Part shown: piece after piece, positions 52,052 to 61,729 of the stretch | How positions within the stretch are numbered: position 1 is the first letter of the stretch | Layout of the letters: every line of letters begins with the position of its first letter | Origin: Vibrio japonicus | GTDB taxonomy: Bacteria > Pseudomonadota > Gammaproteobacteria > Enterobacterales > Vibrionaceae | Direction: 5' to 3' | DNA length: 64,000 nucleotides | Assembly: GCF_024582835.1 (NCBI RefSeq) | Contig: NZ_CP102096.1 | Coordinates: 2,418,001-2,482,000, forward strand | The notes under the pieces: generated by a model | Databases searched by the model: none | The model's input: only the letters and a program-made list of their open reading frames with translations | Told to the model about the DNA's origin: nothing | Program-made: the position numbers and the translations under genes

Positions 52052-52054
52052 GCT

Positions 52055-52333
52055 ATGCCGCAACAGAGTAAAACAGTCCTCATTCAAAATCGCTTAGGGC
52101 TACATGCTCGTGCTGCCGTAAAGCTTGTCGAGTTAGCACAATCCTTTGATGCCGTGTTAACGATTCAAAATGGTGAAGGAAAAGAAGCGACCGCTGACAG
52201 TGTTATGGGCTTGCTAATGCTCGAATCCGCACAGGGCGAGTACGTCACTATTAGTGCAGAAGGTTGTGATGCAAACCCCGCCCTTGAAGCCGTTTGTCAC
52301 CTGATTGAAGACAAGTTTGAAGAGGATGATTAA
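52055..52333 (+). CDS. npr: phosphocarrier protein NPr
   Basis: A 92-residue HPr-family protein that passes phosphate from PtsP to PtsN. Active-site His17 in [17 protein letters not shown]; the [16 protein letters not shown] stretch is typical. Three bases after rapZ and last of the rpoN-hpf-ptsN-rapZ-npr unit. Confidence 0.95.
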   Translation: MPQQSKTVLIQNRLGLHARAAVKLVELAQSFDAVLTIQNGEGKEATADSVMGLLMLESAQGEYVTISAEGCDANPALEAVCHLIEDKFEEDD

Positions 52334-52407
52334 CCCCTTCTACCCAATTAAATACCTGACGTTCATATTAACTTATTAAATTCATCCAAAATTTAAGTTA
52401 CTATGCA

Positions 52408-52424
52408 AAGTATTGTAAATACTT
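52408..52424 (+). promoter_or_regulatory. 17-base inverted repeat before mgtE
   Basis: AAGTATT-GTA-AATACTT lies 17 bases before the mgtE start codon, within the 108-base npr-mgtE gap. It may be an operator or a small leader hairpin next to the ribosome binding site (GGGGG). No known factor assigned. Confidence 0.4.
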
Positions 52425-52441
52425 AGAGTCAGGGGGAACCA

Positions 52442-53797
52442 ATGGCAGAGCAAATTGAATTTGACCAAGCTCACCAAGCCCTCCAAGAAATCACCGAAGC
52501 TCTAGAAAATGGTCGTTTCGTCCATGTCCGTCGTCAATTACAGGATATGGAGCCAGAAGATATTGCCCATCTATTAGAAGCCTCCCCTCGTAAAAGCCGT
52601 GACGTTCTTTGGCAACTTACCGATCCTGAAGATTATGGTGAGATCCTAGACGAACTAAATGAAGACGTTAAAGACGCTTTAGTCTCTAAAATGCCTCCTG
52701 AGATGCTTGCAGAAGCAACCGAAGGCATGGATACAGATGACGTGGCTTACGTCTTGCGTAGCTTGCCTGACGATGTATCTCGAGAAGTTCTCTCTCAGAT
52801 GGACAGCGCAGATCGTCTTCGTGTGGAGACCGCCCTTGCGTATCCTGAAGATACCGCTGGTAGTATCATGAATACTGATGTCATCACAATCCGTGGTGAC
52901 GTTGATGTGGATGTTGTTCTTCGCTACCTACGCATGTTGGGTGAACTACCCGAAGCTACCGATGCTTTGTACGTCATTGATGAAGAAAACCAGCTGATCG
53001 GTGAGCTTTCAATCACCGTATTAATCACAACCCAGCCAGACGTCAAAGTCGCTGAAGTGATGGAAGACGCTGACGAAGCGATTGAAGTCACCATGAGTGA
53101 TTCCGACGTGGCCAGCCTATTCGAGCGACGCAACTGGATTTCCGCTCCTGTAATTGATGAGAATAAACACCTTGTCGGACGTATCACCATCGATGATGTC
53201 GTCGATATTATCCGTGAAGATGCTGAACACTCAATGATGAGCATGGCGGGTATGGATGACGATGAAGATACCTTCGCGCCAGTGGTCAAATCAGCCAGGA
53301 AACGTACTATTTGGTTAGGTGCGAATGTACTGGCAGCACTTGCTGCAGCATCAGTTTCCAACATGTTTGAAGCAACATTGGATCAAATGGCGGCGATAGC
53401 TGTACTAATGACCATTGTTCCTTCAATGGGTGGAGTCGCAGGCAACCAAACCGTGGCACTTGTCATCCGTGGGTTAGCACTCGGTCACATCGGTGATGCA
53501 AACAAACGAGAGCTACTGATGAAAGAAGCCGCGATTGGTCTTCTGAACGGAATAATGTGGGCACTGATCATTGGTGGAATTGTTGTCGCATGGAAAGGAA
53601 ATTGGATGCTAGGTGGCATTATATCAGCGGCGATGCTGACCAATTTGCTCGTCGCAGGAATCGCAGGTGTGACCATCCCAATATTGCTTAAAAAGATGAA
53701 CATCGATCCTGCGTTGGCAGGAGGTATGGCGTTAACTACCGTTACTGATGTCATTGGCTTATCGGTATTTTTAGGTCTCGCCACAATTATGATTTAG
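52442..53797 (+). CDS. mgtE: magnesium transporter MgtE
   Basis: A 451-residue Mg2+ channel. The N-terminal superhelical domain (about 10-130) and two CBS domains (about 135-255) sense cytoplasmic Mg2+; the membrane domain (about 285-450, five helices) contains the pore motif GGVAGNQTVALVIRGLALG and the last-helix pattern GGMALTTVTDVIGLSVFLGL. Follows npr but with its own upstream gap and inverted repeat; shares a terminator with metH. Confidence 0.96.
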   Translation: MAEQIEFDQAHQALQEITEALENGRFVHVRRQLQDMEPEDIAHLLEASPRKSRDVLWQLTDPEDYGEILDELNEDVKDALVSKMPPEMLAEATEGMDTDDVAYVLRSLPDDVSREVLSQMDSADRLRVETALAYPEDTAGSIMNTDVITIRGDVDVDVVLRYLRMLGELPEATDALYVIDEENQLIGELSITVLITTQPDVKVAEVMEDADEAIEVTMSDSDVASLFERRNWISAPVIDENKHLVGRITIDDVVDIIREDAEHSMMSMAGMDDDEDTFAPVVKSARKRTIWLGANVLAALAAASVSNMFEATLDQMAAIAVLMTIVPSMGGVAGNQTVALVIRGLALGHIGDANKRELLMKEAAIGLLNGIMWALIIGGIVVAWKGNWMLGGIISAAMLTNLLVAGIAGVTIPILLKKMNIDPALAGGMALTTVTDVIGLSVFLGLATIMI

Positions 53798-53810
53798 CCA
53801 TGGCTCATAT

Positions 53811-53846
53811 AAAAAGCGCAGTATTTTAGCTGCGCTTTTTGTTTTC
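53811..53846. terminator. bidirectional terminator between mgtE and metH
   Basis: An 11-bp stem AAAAAGCGCAG/CTGCGCTTTTT with an 8-base loop, A-rich on the left and T-rich on the right, between converging genes. Confidence 0.92.
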
Positions 53847-53850
53847 TATA

Positions 53851-56800
53851 CTAACCGTTGATGTTCGGGCCTAGCCACTTCTCAGCTTCAAGCATATTCC
53901 AACCTTTACGTTCAGCGTAGTTCTCTACTTGATCTTGTTGGATCTGGGCGATCGCAAAGTAACGTGAATCCGGATGCGAGAAATACCAGCCTGATACCGA
54001 CGCACCAGGGAACATTGCGTAACTCGACGTCAAAGACATGCCAATGGTTTCTTCAACCTTCATAAGATCCCATAGCGGGCCTTTTTCTGTATGCTCTGGA
54101 CACGCAGGATAGCCGGGGGCTGGACGAATACCTTGATACTTTTCACGAATCAGCTCTTCGTTCGACAAGTTTTCATCCGAAGCGTAACCCCAGATTTCTT
54201 TACGCACACGCTCGTGGAGATATTCCGCAAATGCTTCAGCAAGACGGTCAGCAACGGCCTGAATCATGATCGCATTGTAGTCATCGCCTTGCGCCTTGTA
54301 CTCATCTGCCAGTTCACGCTCGTTAATACCGCCTGTGACAGCAAATGCTCCAATCCAGTCTTTTTTGCCCGATTCTTTTGGTGCGATGTAATCAGACAAG
54401 CAGTAGTTGAAGCCTTTTGGCTTCTCTGTTTGCTGACGTAAGTTACATAGCACTTTTGCCACTTCAGTACGCGACTCATCGGTATACACTTCTATATCAT
54501 CGCCCACGCTCGATGCAGGGAACAGCGCACACATTCCGCGCGCCTTCATCAGTCCTTCACGTTCAACACGGTCCAGTAGCTCGTTCGCATCTTTAAATAA
54601 GCGCTGTGCTTCTTCTCCCACTTCCTCATGTTCAAAGATCTTTGGATACTTACCAACTAACGACCAAGTCATAAAGAATGGTGTCCAGTCGATGTACTCG
54701 CGCAAGGTAGAGATAGCGAAATCATCGAACACATGCACACCCGGTTTTACCGGAACAGGTGGTGTGTAAGCATCCCAATCAATCGCGACTTTATTAGCAC
54801 GAGCTTCTTCAAGAGTGACTGGCTTAGTACGCGGCTTCTTACGGTTATGTTGATCACGTACACGAACGTAGTCTTCTTCAAGCTTTTCGACAAATGCAGG
54901 GCGTAGCTCATCAGAGAGTAATGAAGTACATACGCCCACCGCGCGTGACGCGTTATTCACGTAAACAACGGGATGTTTGTAGTTTTGCTCAATCTTAACT
55001 GCGGTATGCGCTTTAGACGTGGTTGCACCACCAATGAGAAGTGGCAAATCAAAGTCAAGACGCTCCATCTCTTTCGCAACGTGAACCATTTCATCCAGAG
55101 ACGGAGTGATCAAACCCGATAATCCGATAATATCGACGTTCTCTTCTTTCGCTACTTTTAGAATTTTTTCGCAAGGCACCATTACGCCAAGATCGATGAT
55201 CTCGTAGTTATTGCACTGCAAAACAACACCAACGATATTCTTTCCGATGTCGTGAACATCACCTTTCACCGTCGCGAGAAGAATTTTACCGTTAGCTCTA
55301 CCAGCCTGCTTCTCCGCATTGATGTACGGCTCCAAGTGAGCAACGGCCTGTTTCATAACACGTGCAGATTTGACGACCTGTGGTAGGAACATCTTACCTT
55401 CACCAAACAAGTCACCCACGACGTTCATGCCGTCCATCAGTGGACCTTCGATCACCTCTAGCGGCTTTGAGGCATTCACTCGCGCTTCTTCGGTATCTTC
55501 GACAATAAACTCGGTGATACCTTTCACCAAAGCGTGCTCCAGACGTTTTTCGACTGGCCAGGTGCGCCATTCCAACGCAGAGGCATCTTCTTCTTTACCA
55601 ACACCTTTACCAGCATACTCTGCCGCGATATCCAGTAGACGCTCTGTACCATCATCACGACGGTTAAGTACCACGTCTTCTACCGCTTCACGCAGCTTCT
55701 CAGGCACGTTGTCGTAGATTTCCAACTGGCCAGCATTCACGATGCCCATATCCATACCGTTTTTAAAACAGTGATAGAGGAACACTGCGTGAATCGCTTC
55801 TCGCACGTAGTTATTGCCACGGAAAGAGAACGAAACGTTAGAAACACCGCCAGAGATCATCGCGTGTGGAAGGTCGCGTTTGATATCCGCCACTGCCTCA
55901 ATAAAGTCCACCGCGTAGTTGTTGTGTTCTTCAATACCAGTCGCGACGGCAAAGATATTCGGGTCGAAAATAATATCTTCTGGCGGAAAGCCAACTTCGT
56001 CGACAAGAATGCGATAAGCTTTGGTACAGATTTCTAGCTTACGCGCACGTGTTTCTGCCTGACCGACTTCGTCAAACGCCATCACGATCACTGCTGCGCC
56101 GTAGCGACGAATCAGCTTAGCCTGTTCAATGAACTTCTCTTTGCCTTCTTTCAGCGAGATTGAGTTAACGATTCCTTTACCCTGAATACACTTCAAGCCA
56201 GCTTCGATAACTTCCCATTTTGAAGAATCGACCATGATAGGCACACGAGAAATCTCTGGCTCAGAAGCACACAGATTTAAGAAACGCACCATACACGCCT
56301 GCGCATCCAACATGCCTTCATCCATGTTGATATCGATTATTTGGGCACCGTTTTCAACTTGCTGACGAGCAACTTCTAATGCTTCGTCGTACTGTTCTTC
56401 TTTGATAAGACGTTTAAAGCGTGCAGAACCAGTTACGTTAGTTCGCTCACCAACGTTAATAAACAGCGTTTCCTTTTCAATGGTCAGAGGCTCTAAACCG
56501 GATAAGCGACAAGCAACATTGAGCTCTGGTAATTGACGAGGCGTCACCCCTTCAACCGCGTTCGCCATTTGGCGGATATGCTCAGGAGTCGTACCACAAC
56601 AGCCGCCAATGAGGTTTAAGAATCCACTTTCAGCCCACTCTTTAACGTGTACAGCCATGTCTTCTGGAGACAAATCGTACTCACCAAACGCATTTGGTAA
56701 ACCTGCGTTCGGGTGTGTTGAGACGTAAGATTCAGAGATACGAGAAAGTTCTTCAACGTATGGACGCAACTCATCCGGGCCTAAAGCACAGTTCAAGCCA

Positions 56801-57531
56801 AATGAAAGCGGTTGAACGTGACGCAATGAGTTATAAAACGCTTCTGTCGTTTGACCAGAAAGCGTACGACCCGACGCATCGGTGATAGTACCCGAGATCA
56901 TCACGGGAAGTTTGATACCGAGCTCTTCAAACACAGTGTCAACCGCGAACGCACACGCTTTCGCGTTCAAGGTATCGAAAATAGTTTCAATCAGGATCAG
57001 ATCAGAGCCACCTTTGATCAACGCTCGCGTCGACTCTGAGTACGCTTCAACTAATTCATCAAAGCTAACATTACGATAGCCGGGATCGTTTACATCTGGA
57101 GAGATAGAACAGGTTCTGTTTGTTGGACCCAAAACACCTGCAACATAACGAGGTTTATGTGGTGTTTTTACTGTCCATTCGTCTGCGACTTCACGCGCCA
57201 GTTTCGCTGCGGCGAAGTTGATTTCTTCACTAAGGCTTTCCATCTCATAGTCAGCCATCGCAATAGTTGTCGCATTGAACGTATTCGTTTCCAGAATATC
57301 TGCACCCGCCTCAAGATACTCCGAATGAATTTCCTTAATCAACTGAGGCTGACTCAGAACCAACAAGTCGTTGTTACCTTTTAAATCGCAGTGCCAGTCA
57401 GCAAAGCGATCGCCACGGTAATCTTGCTCTTCCAATTTGTATCCTTGGATCATGGTACCCATACCACCATCAATCAATAAGATACGTTGCTTCAATTGGG
57501 CTTCAATTTGTTGTTTCACGTTACTTCCCAC
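53851..57531 (-). CDS. metH: cobalamin-dependent methionine synthase
   Basis: Methylates homocysteine with methyl-tetrahydrofolate through methylcobalamin. 1226 residues, all modules present: homocysteine domain (about 1-325; [11 protein letters not shown], zinc GGCCGTTP), folate domain (about 355-615; [14 protein letters not shown]), cap and B12 domain (about 650-890; [14 protein letters not shown] with the cobalt-binding His, GGATTSKAH) and activation domain (about 900-1226; [30 protein letters not shown]). Starts with GTG; GAGG lies 7 bases before it. Tandem Met boxes upstream point to MetJ control. Confidence 0.97.
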   Translation of the reverse strand: MGSNVKQQIEAQLKQRILLIDGGMGTMIQGYKLEEQDYRGDRFADWHCDLKGNNDLLVLSQPQLIKEIHSEYLEAGADILETNTFNATTIAMADYEMESLSEEINFAAAKLAREVADEWTVKTPHKPRYVAGVLGPTNRTCSISPDVNDPGYRNVSFDELVEAYSESTRALIKGGSDLILIETIFDTLNAKACAFAVDTVFEELGIKLPVMISGTITDASGRTLSGQTTEAFYNSLRHVQPLSFGLNCALGPDELRPYVEELSRISESYVSTHPNAGLPNAFGEYDLSPEDMAVHVKEWAESGFLNLIGGCCGTTPEHIRQMANAVEGVTPRQLPELNVACRLSGLEPLTIEKETLFINVGERTNVTGSARFKRLIKEEQYDEALEVARQQVENGAQIIDINMDEGMLDAQACMVRFLNLCASEPEISRVPIMVDSSKWEVIEAGLKCIQGKGIVNSISLKEGKEKFIEQAKLIRRYGAAVIVMAFDEVGQAETRARKLEICTKAYRILVDEVGFPPEDIIFDPNIFAVATGIEEHNNYAVDFIEAVADIKRDLPHAMISGGVSNVSFSFRGNNYVREAIHAVFLYHCFKNGMDMGIVNAGQLEIYDNVPEKLREAVEDVVLNRRDDGTERLLDIAAEYAGKGVGKEEDASALEWRTWPVEKRLEHALVKGITEFIVEDTEEARVNASKPLEVIEGPLMDGMNVVGDLFGEGKMFLPQVVKSARVMKQAVAHLEPYINAEKQAGRANGKILLATVKGDVHDIGKNIVGVVLQCNNYEIIDLGVMVPCEKILKVAKEENVDIIGLSGLITPSLDEMVHVAKEMERLDFDLPLLIGGATTSKAHTAVKIEQNYKHPVVYVNNASRAVGVCTSLLSDELRPAFVEKLEEDYVRVRDQHNRKKPRTKPVTLEEARANKVAIDWDAYTPPVPVKPGVHVFDDFAISTLREYIDWTPFFMTWSLVGKYPKIFEHEEVGEEAQRLFKDANELLDRVEREGLMKARGMCALFPASSVGDDIEVYTDESRTEVAKVLCNLRQQTEKPKGFNYCLSDYIAPKESGKKDWIGAFAVTGGINERELADEYKAQGDDYNAIMIQAVADRLAEAFAEYLHERVRKEIWGYASDENLSNEELIREKYQGIRPAPGYPACPEHTEKGPLWDLMKVEETIGMSLTSSYAMFPGASVSGWYFSHPDSRYFAIAQIQQDQVENYAERKGWNMLEAEKWLGPNING

Positions 57532-57581
57532 TGTACAACCTCATTCCTTTACCTATTGCTCCATCCTATCACAGAACAAAA

Positions 57582-57597
57582 AGAAGTATAGACGTCT
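57582..57597 (-). promoter_or_regulatory. tandem MetJ boxes upstream of metH
   Basis: A perfect Met box AGACGTCT (57590-57597) directly abuts AGAAGTAT (57582-57589, 6/8), so 14 of 16 bases match two tandem boxes. On the metH strand they overlap a TATACT hexamer that could be the -10, about 50 bases upstream of the GTG start. Confidence 0.7.
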
Positions 57598-57702
57598 AAA
57601 ACAACTTAATTGAGCGATCACACATCGTAAAAAAGTGTTTGCTATTTAAGCACGCTAGGAACAAAATTATTTATTCACAATTTGTTACATACAGAAGTTT
57701 TT

Positions 57703-59025
57703 ATGTCGGTCTATTACACGCTCTGTTTTCTATCTGCTGCGGCAATGATGATTGCTTTTATAAATAGTAAGATAGGAAAGATGCAAACTACCATCGCTAT
57801 TACCGCAGGCTCGATGGTGTTATCGTTACTCATCCTTGTTGCTGGCCAAAACGACTGGTTCCATCTTACAGAAATTGCTTCGAAGACAATGTCGAGCATT
57901 AACTTCGAAGATTTTTTGTTAAAAGGTATCTTAGGTTTCTTGTTGTTTGCTGGCGGTCTCGGTATCAAATTGCCTAATTTGAAAGACCAAAAATGGGAGA
58001 TAACCATATTGGCCTTAGGTGCGACACTCTTCTCCACCTTTTTCATCGGCTTTGCTCTCTATGGTTTCTGTCAGCTACTAAACATTCCTTTTAACCTCGT
58101 GTACTGCCTCATCTTTGGTGCCCTCATTTCCCCAACGGATCCAATTGCCGTCTTGGCAATCGTGAAAAAACTTAATGCACCAAAGCGCATTTCCACACAA
58201 ATTGAGGGGGAGTCTCTATTTAACGATGGTTTCGGCTTAGTAATATTCGTCACCTTATTCACTATCGCATTTGGCACCGAAACACCTACCGTAGGCAGCG
58301 TTACGCTTTTATTCATCCAAGAAGCCATTGGAGGTATTGTCTACGGTTTCGCTCTTGGGCTTCTGTTTCACTACCTAATCAGTGCCACTGATGACCACTC
58401 GATGGAATTGTTACTCACCATAGGTGTCCCAACGGCTGGCTATGCATTTGCAGAAGTCATCCACGTCTCTGGTCCTTTAGCTATGGTTGTTTCAGGTATC
58501 ATGATAGGTAACTGGACTCGATTTATTGGTTTCTCAAAAGAAAGTGAGGACCACTTAGATCATTTCTGGGAGTTAGTAGACGAGTTTCTAAACGGCGTAC
58601 TATTTCTAATGATTGGTATGTCGATGCTGCTATTTGAGTTCCACAAAGAAGACTGGATTCTGATGGCATTTGCTGTACCACTGGTGCTAGCTTCACGCTA
58701 CTTAAGCGTTTTCTTCTCTTACATTGGCTTTAGGAGATATCGTCAATACAACCCCTGGTCAGTCAAAATTCTTACGTGGGGAGGTTTACGTGGCGGTCTA
58801 GCATTAGCTATGGCTCTTTCTATTCCCTCAGGGATTTGGGTTGTGCAAGACAAGCTCATCGATGTAAAAGAGATCATCCTTGTTATGACTTACTCTGTGG
58901 TCGTTTTTTCGATTCTGGTACAAGGCTCTACAATTACACCGATGATTGAAAAAGCAAAAAAAGCCGAAAGAGAAATGGAACTCGATAAGAAAGAGAAAAG
59001 TCAGCTACAAGAACAAGTGAATTAA
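57703..59025 (+). CDS. CPA1-family Na+/H+ antiporter
   Basis: A 440-residue inner-membrane antiporter with about 12 hydrophobic segments. NhaP/NHE signatures are LLFAGGLGIKL, SPTDPIAVLAIV, EGESLFNDGFGLVIF (ion-binding Asp) and WGGLRGGLALAMALSIP. I start at 57703 (MSVYYTLC); an upstream TTG frame adds only 7 residues. A charged C-terminal tail (KKAEREMELDKKEKS) is cytoplasmic. It is divergent from metH and ends with a strong terminator. Confidence 0.9.
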   Translation: MSVYYTLCFLSAAAMMIAFINSKIGKMQTTIAITAGSMVLSLLILVAGQNDWFHLTEIASKTMSSINFEDFLLKGILGFLLFAGGLGIKLPNLKDQKWEITILALGATLFSTFFIGFALYGFCQLLNIPFNLVYCLIFGALISPTDPIAVLAIVKKLNAPKRISTQIEGESLFNDGFGLVIFVTLFTIAFGTETPTVGSVTLLFIQEAIGGIVYGFALGLLFHYLISATDDHSMELLLTIGVPTAGYAFAEVIHVSGPLAMVVSGIMIGNWTRFIGFSKESEDHLDHFWELVDEFLNGVLFLMIGMSMLLFEFHKEDWILMAFAVPLVLASRYLSVFFSYIGFRRYRQYNPWSVKILTWGGLRGGLALAMALSIPSGIWVVQDKLIDVKEIILVMTYSVVVFSILVQGSTITPMIEKAKKAEREMELDKKEKSQLQEQVN

Positions 59026-59048
59026 GTCCCCCTCACCATGATTCCCAT

Positions 59049-59077
59049 AGCCCGATAGTTCCTATCGGGCTTTTTAT
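59049..59077 (+). terminator. antiporter gene terminator
   Basis: A perfect 10-bp stem AGCCCGATAG/CTATCGGGCT with loop TTC, then T5. Confidence 0.95.
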
Positions 59078-59095
59078 TACCCAACTAAAAGTCAT

Positions 59096-59260
59096 GTGCA
59101 CGAATGTTATGTGAATCTATTTGGTACGGTACACTTTAATGCTAACGAAACAGAAGTGCTTTCGATTCCATTAAGAGGTGAAAAAGCATTTTGCATTGAT
59201 ATCTGCGGCGACGCCATTTGGCAAACATTCAGTCATCATCATGGTCCAAGTGATCTGATA
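59096..59260 (+). pseudogene. reading frame cut by the IS array (unknown protein)
   Basis: An open frame from GTG 59096 (or GTG 59111) runs into the IS array: it includes LFGTVHFNANETEVLSIPL, KAFCIDICGDAIWQTF and HHHGPSDLI. Removing the array with one TA kept, the frame continues as YDWYWKRIV and stops at 63791. The protein would be about 65 residues and is not recognised. There is no clear ribosome binding site, so it may be the remnant of a longer gene or a chance frame. Confidence 0.35.
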
Positions 59261-60355
59261 CCAATCTAAGAAAAAATATGATCTAATTTAAGGCCATTCA
59301 ACAATAGAACGTATTCGCTATGGATAGCCTCAAGAATATTGATTTTAAAAAGCTCGCGAGCCAGCAGAAATCCATCCAGATGAAAATGAGATTGCTCGCA
59401 CTTGCTCATTTCAAAGATGGACACTCTCGTACCCAAATCGCCAAGTTTCTTAAGGTGAGCCGAACCAGTGTTAATAAATGGGTTCAAACCTTTCTTGAAG
59501 AAGGATTAGAAGGGCTGAAGGAAAAGCCAAGAACGGGAAGACCACCATTATTAACTTCTGAACAAAGAGTGCAATTGAGCCAATACATCAGAGATAAAGC
59601 TCATGATACGCAAGGTAGACGGCTGACCGGCGCCGATATCCATACCTATAATCGTGAAAGAGTTTGGCAACTACTATCATCCTGATTCTATCTACTACCT
59701 GCTCGAGCATATGGGCTTTTCATGGGTCACTTCCCGTTCAAAACACCCCAAACAATCTCAACAAACACAAGACGATTTTAAAAAAATTCAAAATCGAAAC
59801 GATCCTTAAGATCCCAGGACATATAGCTTTAGAGTGTGTCGATGTCTGGTTTCAGGACGAAGCCAGATTTGGGCAACAAAACACGACCACACGTTTATGG
59901 GCTGAAAAAGGCACTCGCCCAAGAGCCGTGAAGCAACAACAATTTGAGTATGCCTATCTGTTCGGTTCAGTCTGTCCCAGCAAAGGAATTGGTGAGGCTA
60001 TCGTTGTCCCTTGGGTTAATAAATACATCATGATAGAGCACTTAAAACAAATATCGGCAGTCACAGAGAAGGGACGTCACGCAGCCGTTGTTATGGATGG
60101 AGCAGGATGGCATACGGAAGACATTGCTAATGAATTTAATAACGTCAGTGTCATCAAATTCCCACCCTATTCCCCAGAGTTGAACCCTATAGAACAGATA
60201 TGGAGCTGGCTGAGACAACACTGCCTCGCCAATCAGTCTTTTGCGGATTACGAAGACATTGTCGCCAAAGTGTGTAGGGCTTGGAATCGTTTTTTGGCAT
60301 GCTCCAACAGAGTCACTAAGATGTGTTCGAGAGAATGGGTAGGCCTGACCAGTTA
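59261..60355 (+). mobile_element. IS630-family copy 1, right end lost
   Basis: Starts with CCAATCTAAG after TA. It matches copy 3 to the AGTTA at 60351-60355, then breaks off, so it lacks the last ~24 bases including the right inverted repeat. It is clearly more diverged than copies 2 and 3 are from each other. Confidence 0.85.
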
Positions 60356-60449
60356 TACTATATATGGACCCTCTCTTATTGCAAGAGACAATGTGACAAC
60401 TTCTGATACTCAATTGCTCCCATATATTCGGCTTTGGGTATCAAATTGA
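59320..60449 (+). pseudogene. IS630-family transposase, copy 1, disrupted
   Basis: The N-terminal part (from MDSLKNIDFKKLASQQ, helix-turn-helix SRTQIAKFLKVSRTSVNKW) shifts frame near 59650, where copy 1 has one extra base relative to copies 2 and 3. The DDE part continues in another frame (WFQDEARFG, VVMDGAGWHTED, PPYSPELNPIEQIW). The normal stop after LTS is destroyed because the sequence changes at 60356, so the frame runs on into the neighbouring element to 60449. Inactive. Confidence 0.85.
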
Positions 60450-60621
60450 CCCGCCTTGATGGATATCCGAACCTAGCTTTCATATCAATCGCCACGGCTT
60501 CAAGGAGCCCTTGGTATAACCTGATTAGAGCTAGGTGGTTATGAGCCTTCAATCATCATATTGTTTCTTTAGCAATTTGTTGAAAAGGAACCTCTAGTTT
60601 TCTATTGCTGGTTTATAGTTA
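60377..60621 (-). ncRNA. candidate bridge RNA region of the IS1111-type element
   Basis: 245 non-coding bases downstream of the transposase. IS110-family recombinases use an element-encoded bridge RNA; in the IS1111 group it is placed at the 3' side of the transposase gene. Pairings seen here include CCTAGCT (60472-60478) with AGCTAGG (60529-60535) enclosing GGCT/AGCC (60496-60499, 60506-60509). No homology or covariance check was possible. Confidence 0.4.
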
Positions 60622-61641
60622 TTAGGCTGCTTGGGTTTTGTAAACTTCTTGCTTACTGACCATTGCCCAAGCAATTCTTGCCATCTTATTGGCCAGGGCT
60701 ACACAAGCTTTGTTAAACCCTGCTCGCATTTCTAAATTTACTGCCCAGATACTCAGCCTGTCATCTTTGCTCTTTGCATGCTTCAAAGCACTTCTTGCAC
60801 CATTGATAAGTTGGGTTCGTAGGTAGGCATTTCCCCGCTTACTTATGCCTAACAAGCGAGCCCTATCACCTGTGGAATGCTGCTTCGGTACAAGGCCACA
60901 CCACGCGGCAAAGTGGCGACCGTTTTTAAAGCTTTTTCCATCACCAAGCACCACACAGAGGATGCTTGAAATTAATGGTCCGACGCCTGTCATTGTCTGA
61001 AGCTTTTGGCACTGTTCATTCACTTGACCTTGCTGAATAAACTGCTTATCGATTTCTTTTACATTGCCATCCAAATGACTTAGTTCATTATTAAGCTCAC
61101 TTAGAATTTTTCGAACAAGGGGACTTAGTTCATTCTCTGGATTTTCCAAGACAAAAGGCAGTGCTTTTCTCAGTGAAGATAATCCTCTTGGGATTACCAC
61201 GCCATATTCTGCCAATAAACCACGAATTTGATTTCCTAACGCTGTTCTTTGTTTCACGTATCTTTCGCGCACTCAGTGTAAGAGCTGAATATCTTGTTGT
61301 TCAATGCTCTTTGGAGGAACAGTTTTTACATCTTCACGCTGTGCAACATCGGCAAGAGCATCTGCATCATTGAAATCATTTTTATTGCCGATACGATGCT
61401 TAGCAACATATTGAGGTGCAATAATCATTACGGTATGCCCTAGTTGACTAAAGACTCGATACCAATAATGACACGCCCCACATGCTTCAATCGCAATCGT
61501 GCAAGCTTCTTTATTGGCGAAGTAGTTCACCAATTTGTTTCTCGATAGTTTGGCCTTTTTGAGTATGAGCCCAGATCCATTTTTCTCAACAACATGGAAA
61601 ATAGATTTGGCTGTATCTAAACCGACTGTTACGCTTGTCAT
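60622..61641 (-). pseudogene. IS110-family transposase with an internal TGA
   Basis: About 340 codons from MTSVTVGLDTAKSIFHVVE at 61641. DEDD residues are visible: Asp in VGLDTAKS, Glu in IAIEACGACHYWY, two Asp in KNDFNDADALA. The C-terminal Tnp20 part has LQTMTGVGPLISSIL, FAAWCGLVP, GDRARLLGISKRGNAYLR. At 61273-61275 an in-frame TGA interrupts QLLH*VRERYVKQRTALGNQ; family members usually have Arg here, so a CGA-to-TGA change is likely. AGAGAGGG provides the ribosome binding site. Probably inactive unless read through. Confidence 0.88.
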
Positions 61642-61722
61642 AGGACCCTCTCTTACTGTTATTGATTGCCTTTTCATCAATCAATATGGCTCATTTGAAG
61701 CCGATTAGGTAGAGAGGGTCCA
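61641..61722 (-). promoter_or_regulatory. leader hairpin hiding the IS1111 transposase ribosome binding site
   Basis: On the minus strand the left repeat TGGACCCTCTCT (61722-61711) is complementary over 11 bases to AGAGAGGGTCC (61653-61643), which contains the ribosome binding site 1 base before the ATG region. A transcript entering from outside could fold this and block translation, as known for IS10 and IS50. Confidence 0.6.
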
Positions 61723-61729
61723 TTCCATT

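Larger units (their letters stand above)
60356..61729 (-). mobile_element. IS110-family (IS1111-type) element
   Basis: Subterminal inverted repeats TGGACCCTCTCT (60365-60376) and AGAGAGGGTCCA (61711-61722) enclose a DEDD transposase on the minus strand, with about 70 bases of 5' leader and about 245 bases of 3' non-coding sequence. Subterminal repeats and a long 3' non-coding end mark the IS1111 group. Exact ends are uncertain by several bases because the flanking IS630 copies are both trimmed. Confidence 0.75.

Noticed and set aside
59266..59487. Minus-strand ORFs repeated at 61733-61954 and 62657-62878
   Set aside because: They are antisense to the start of the IS630 transposase in each copy and repeat only because the element does.
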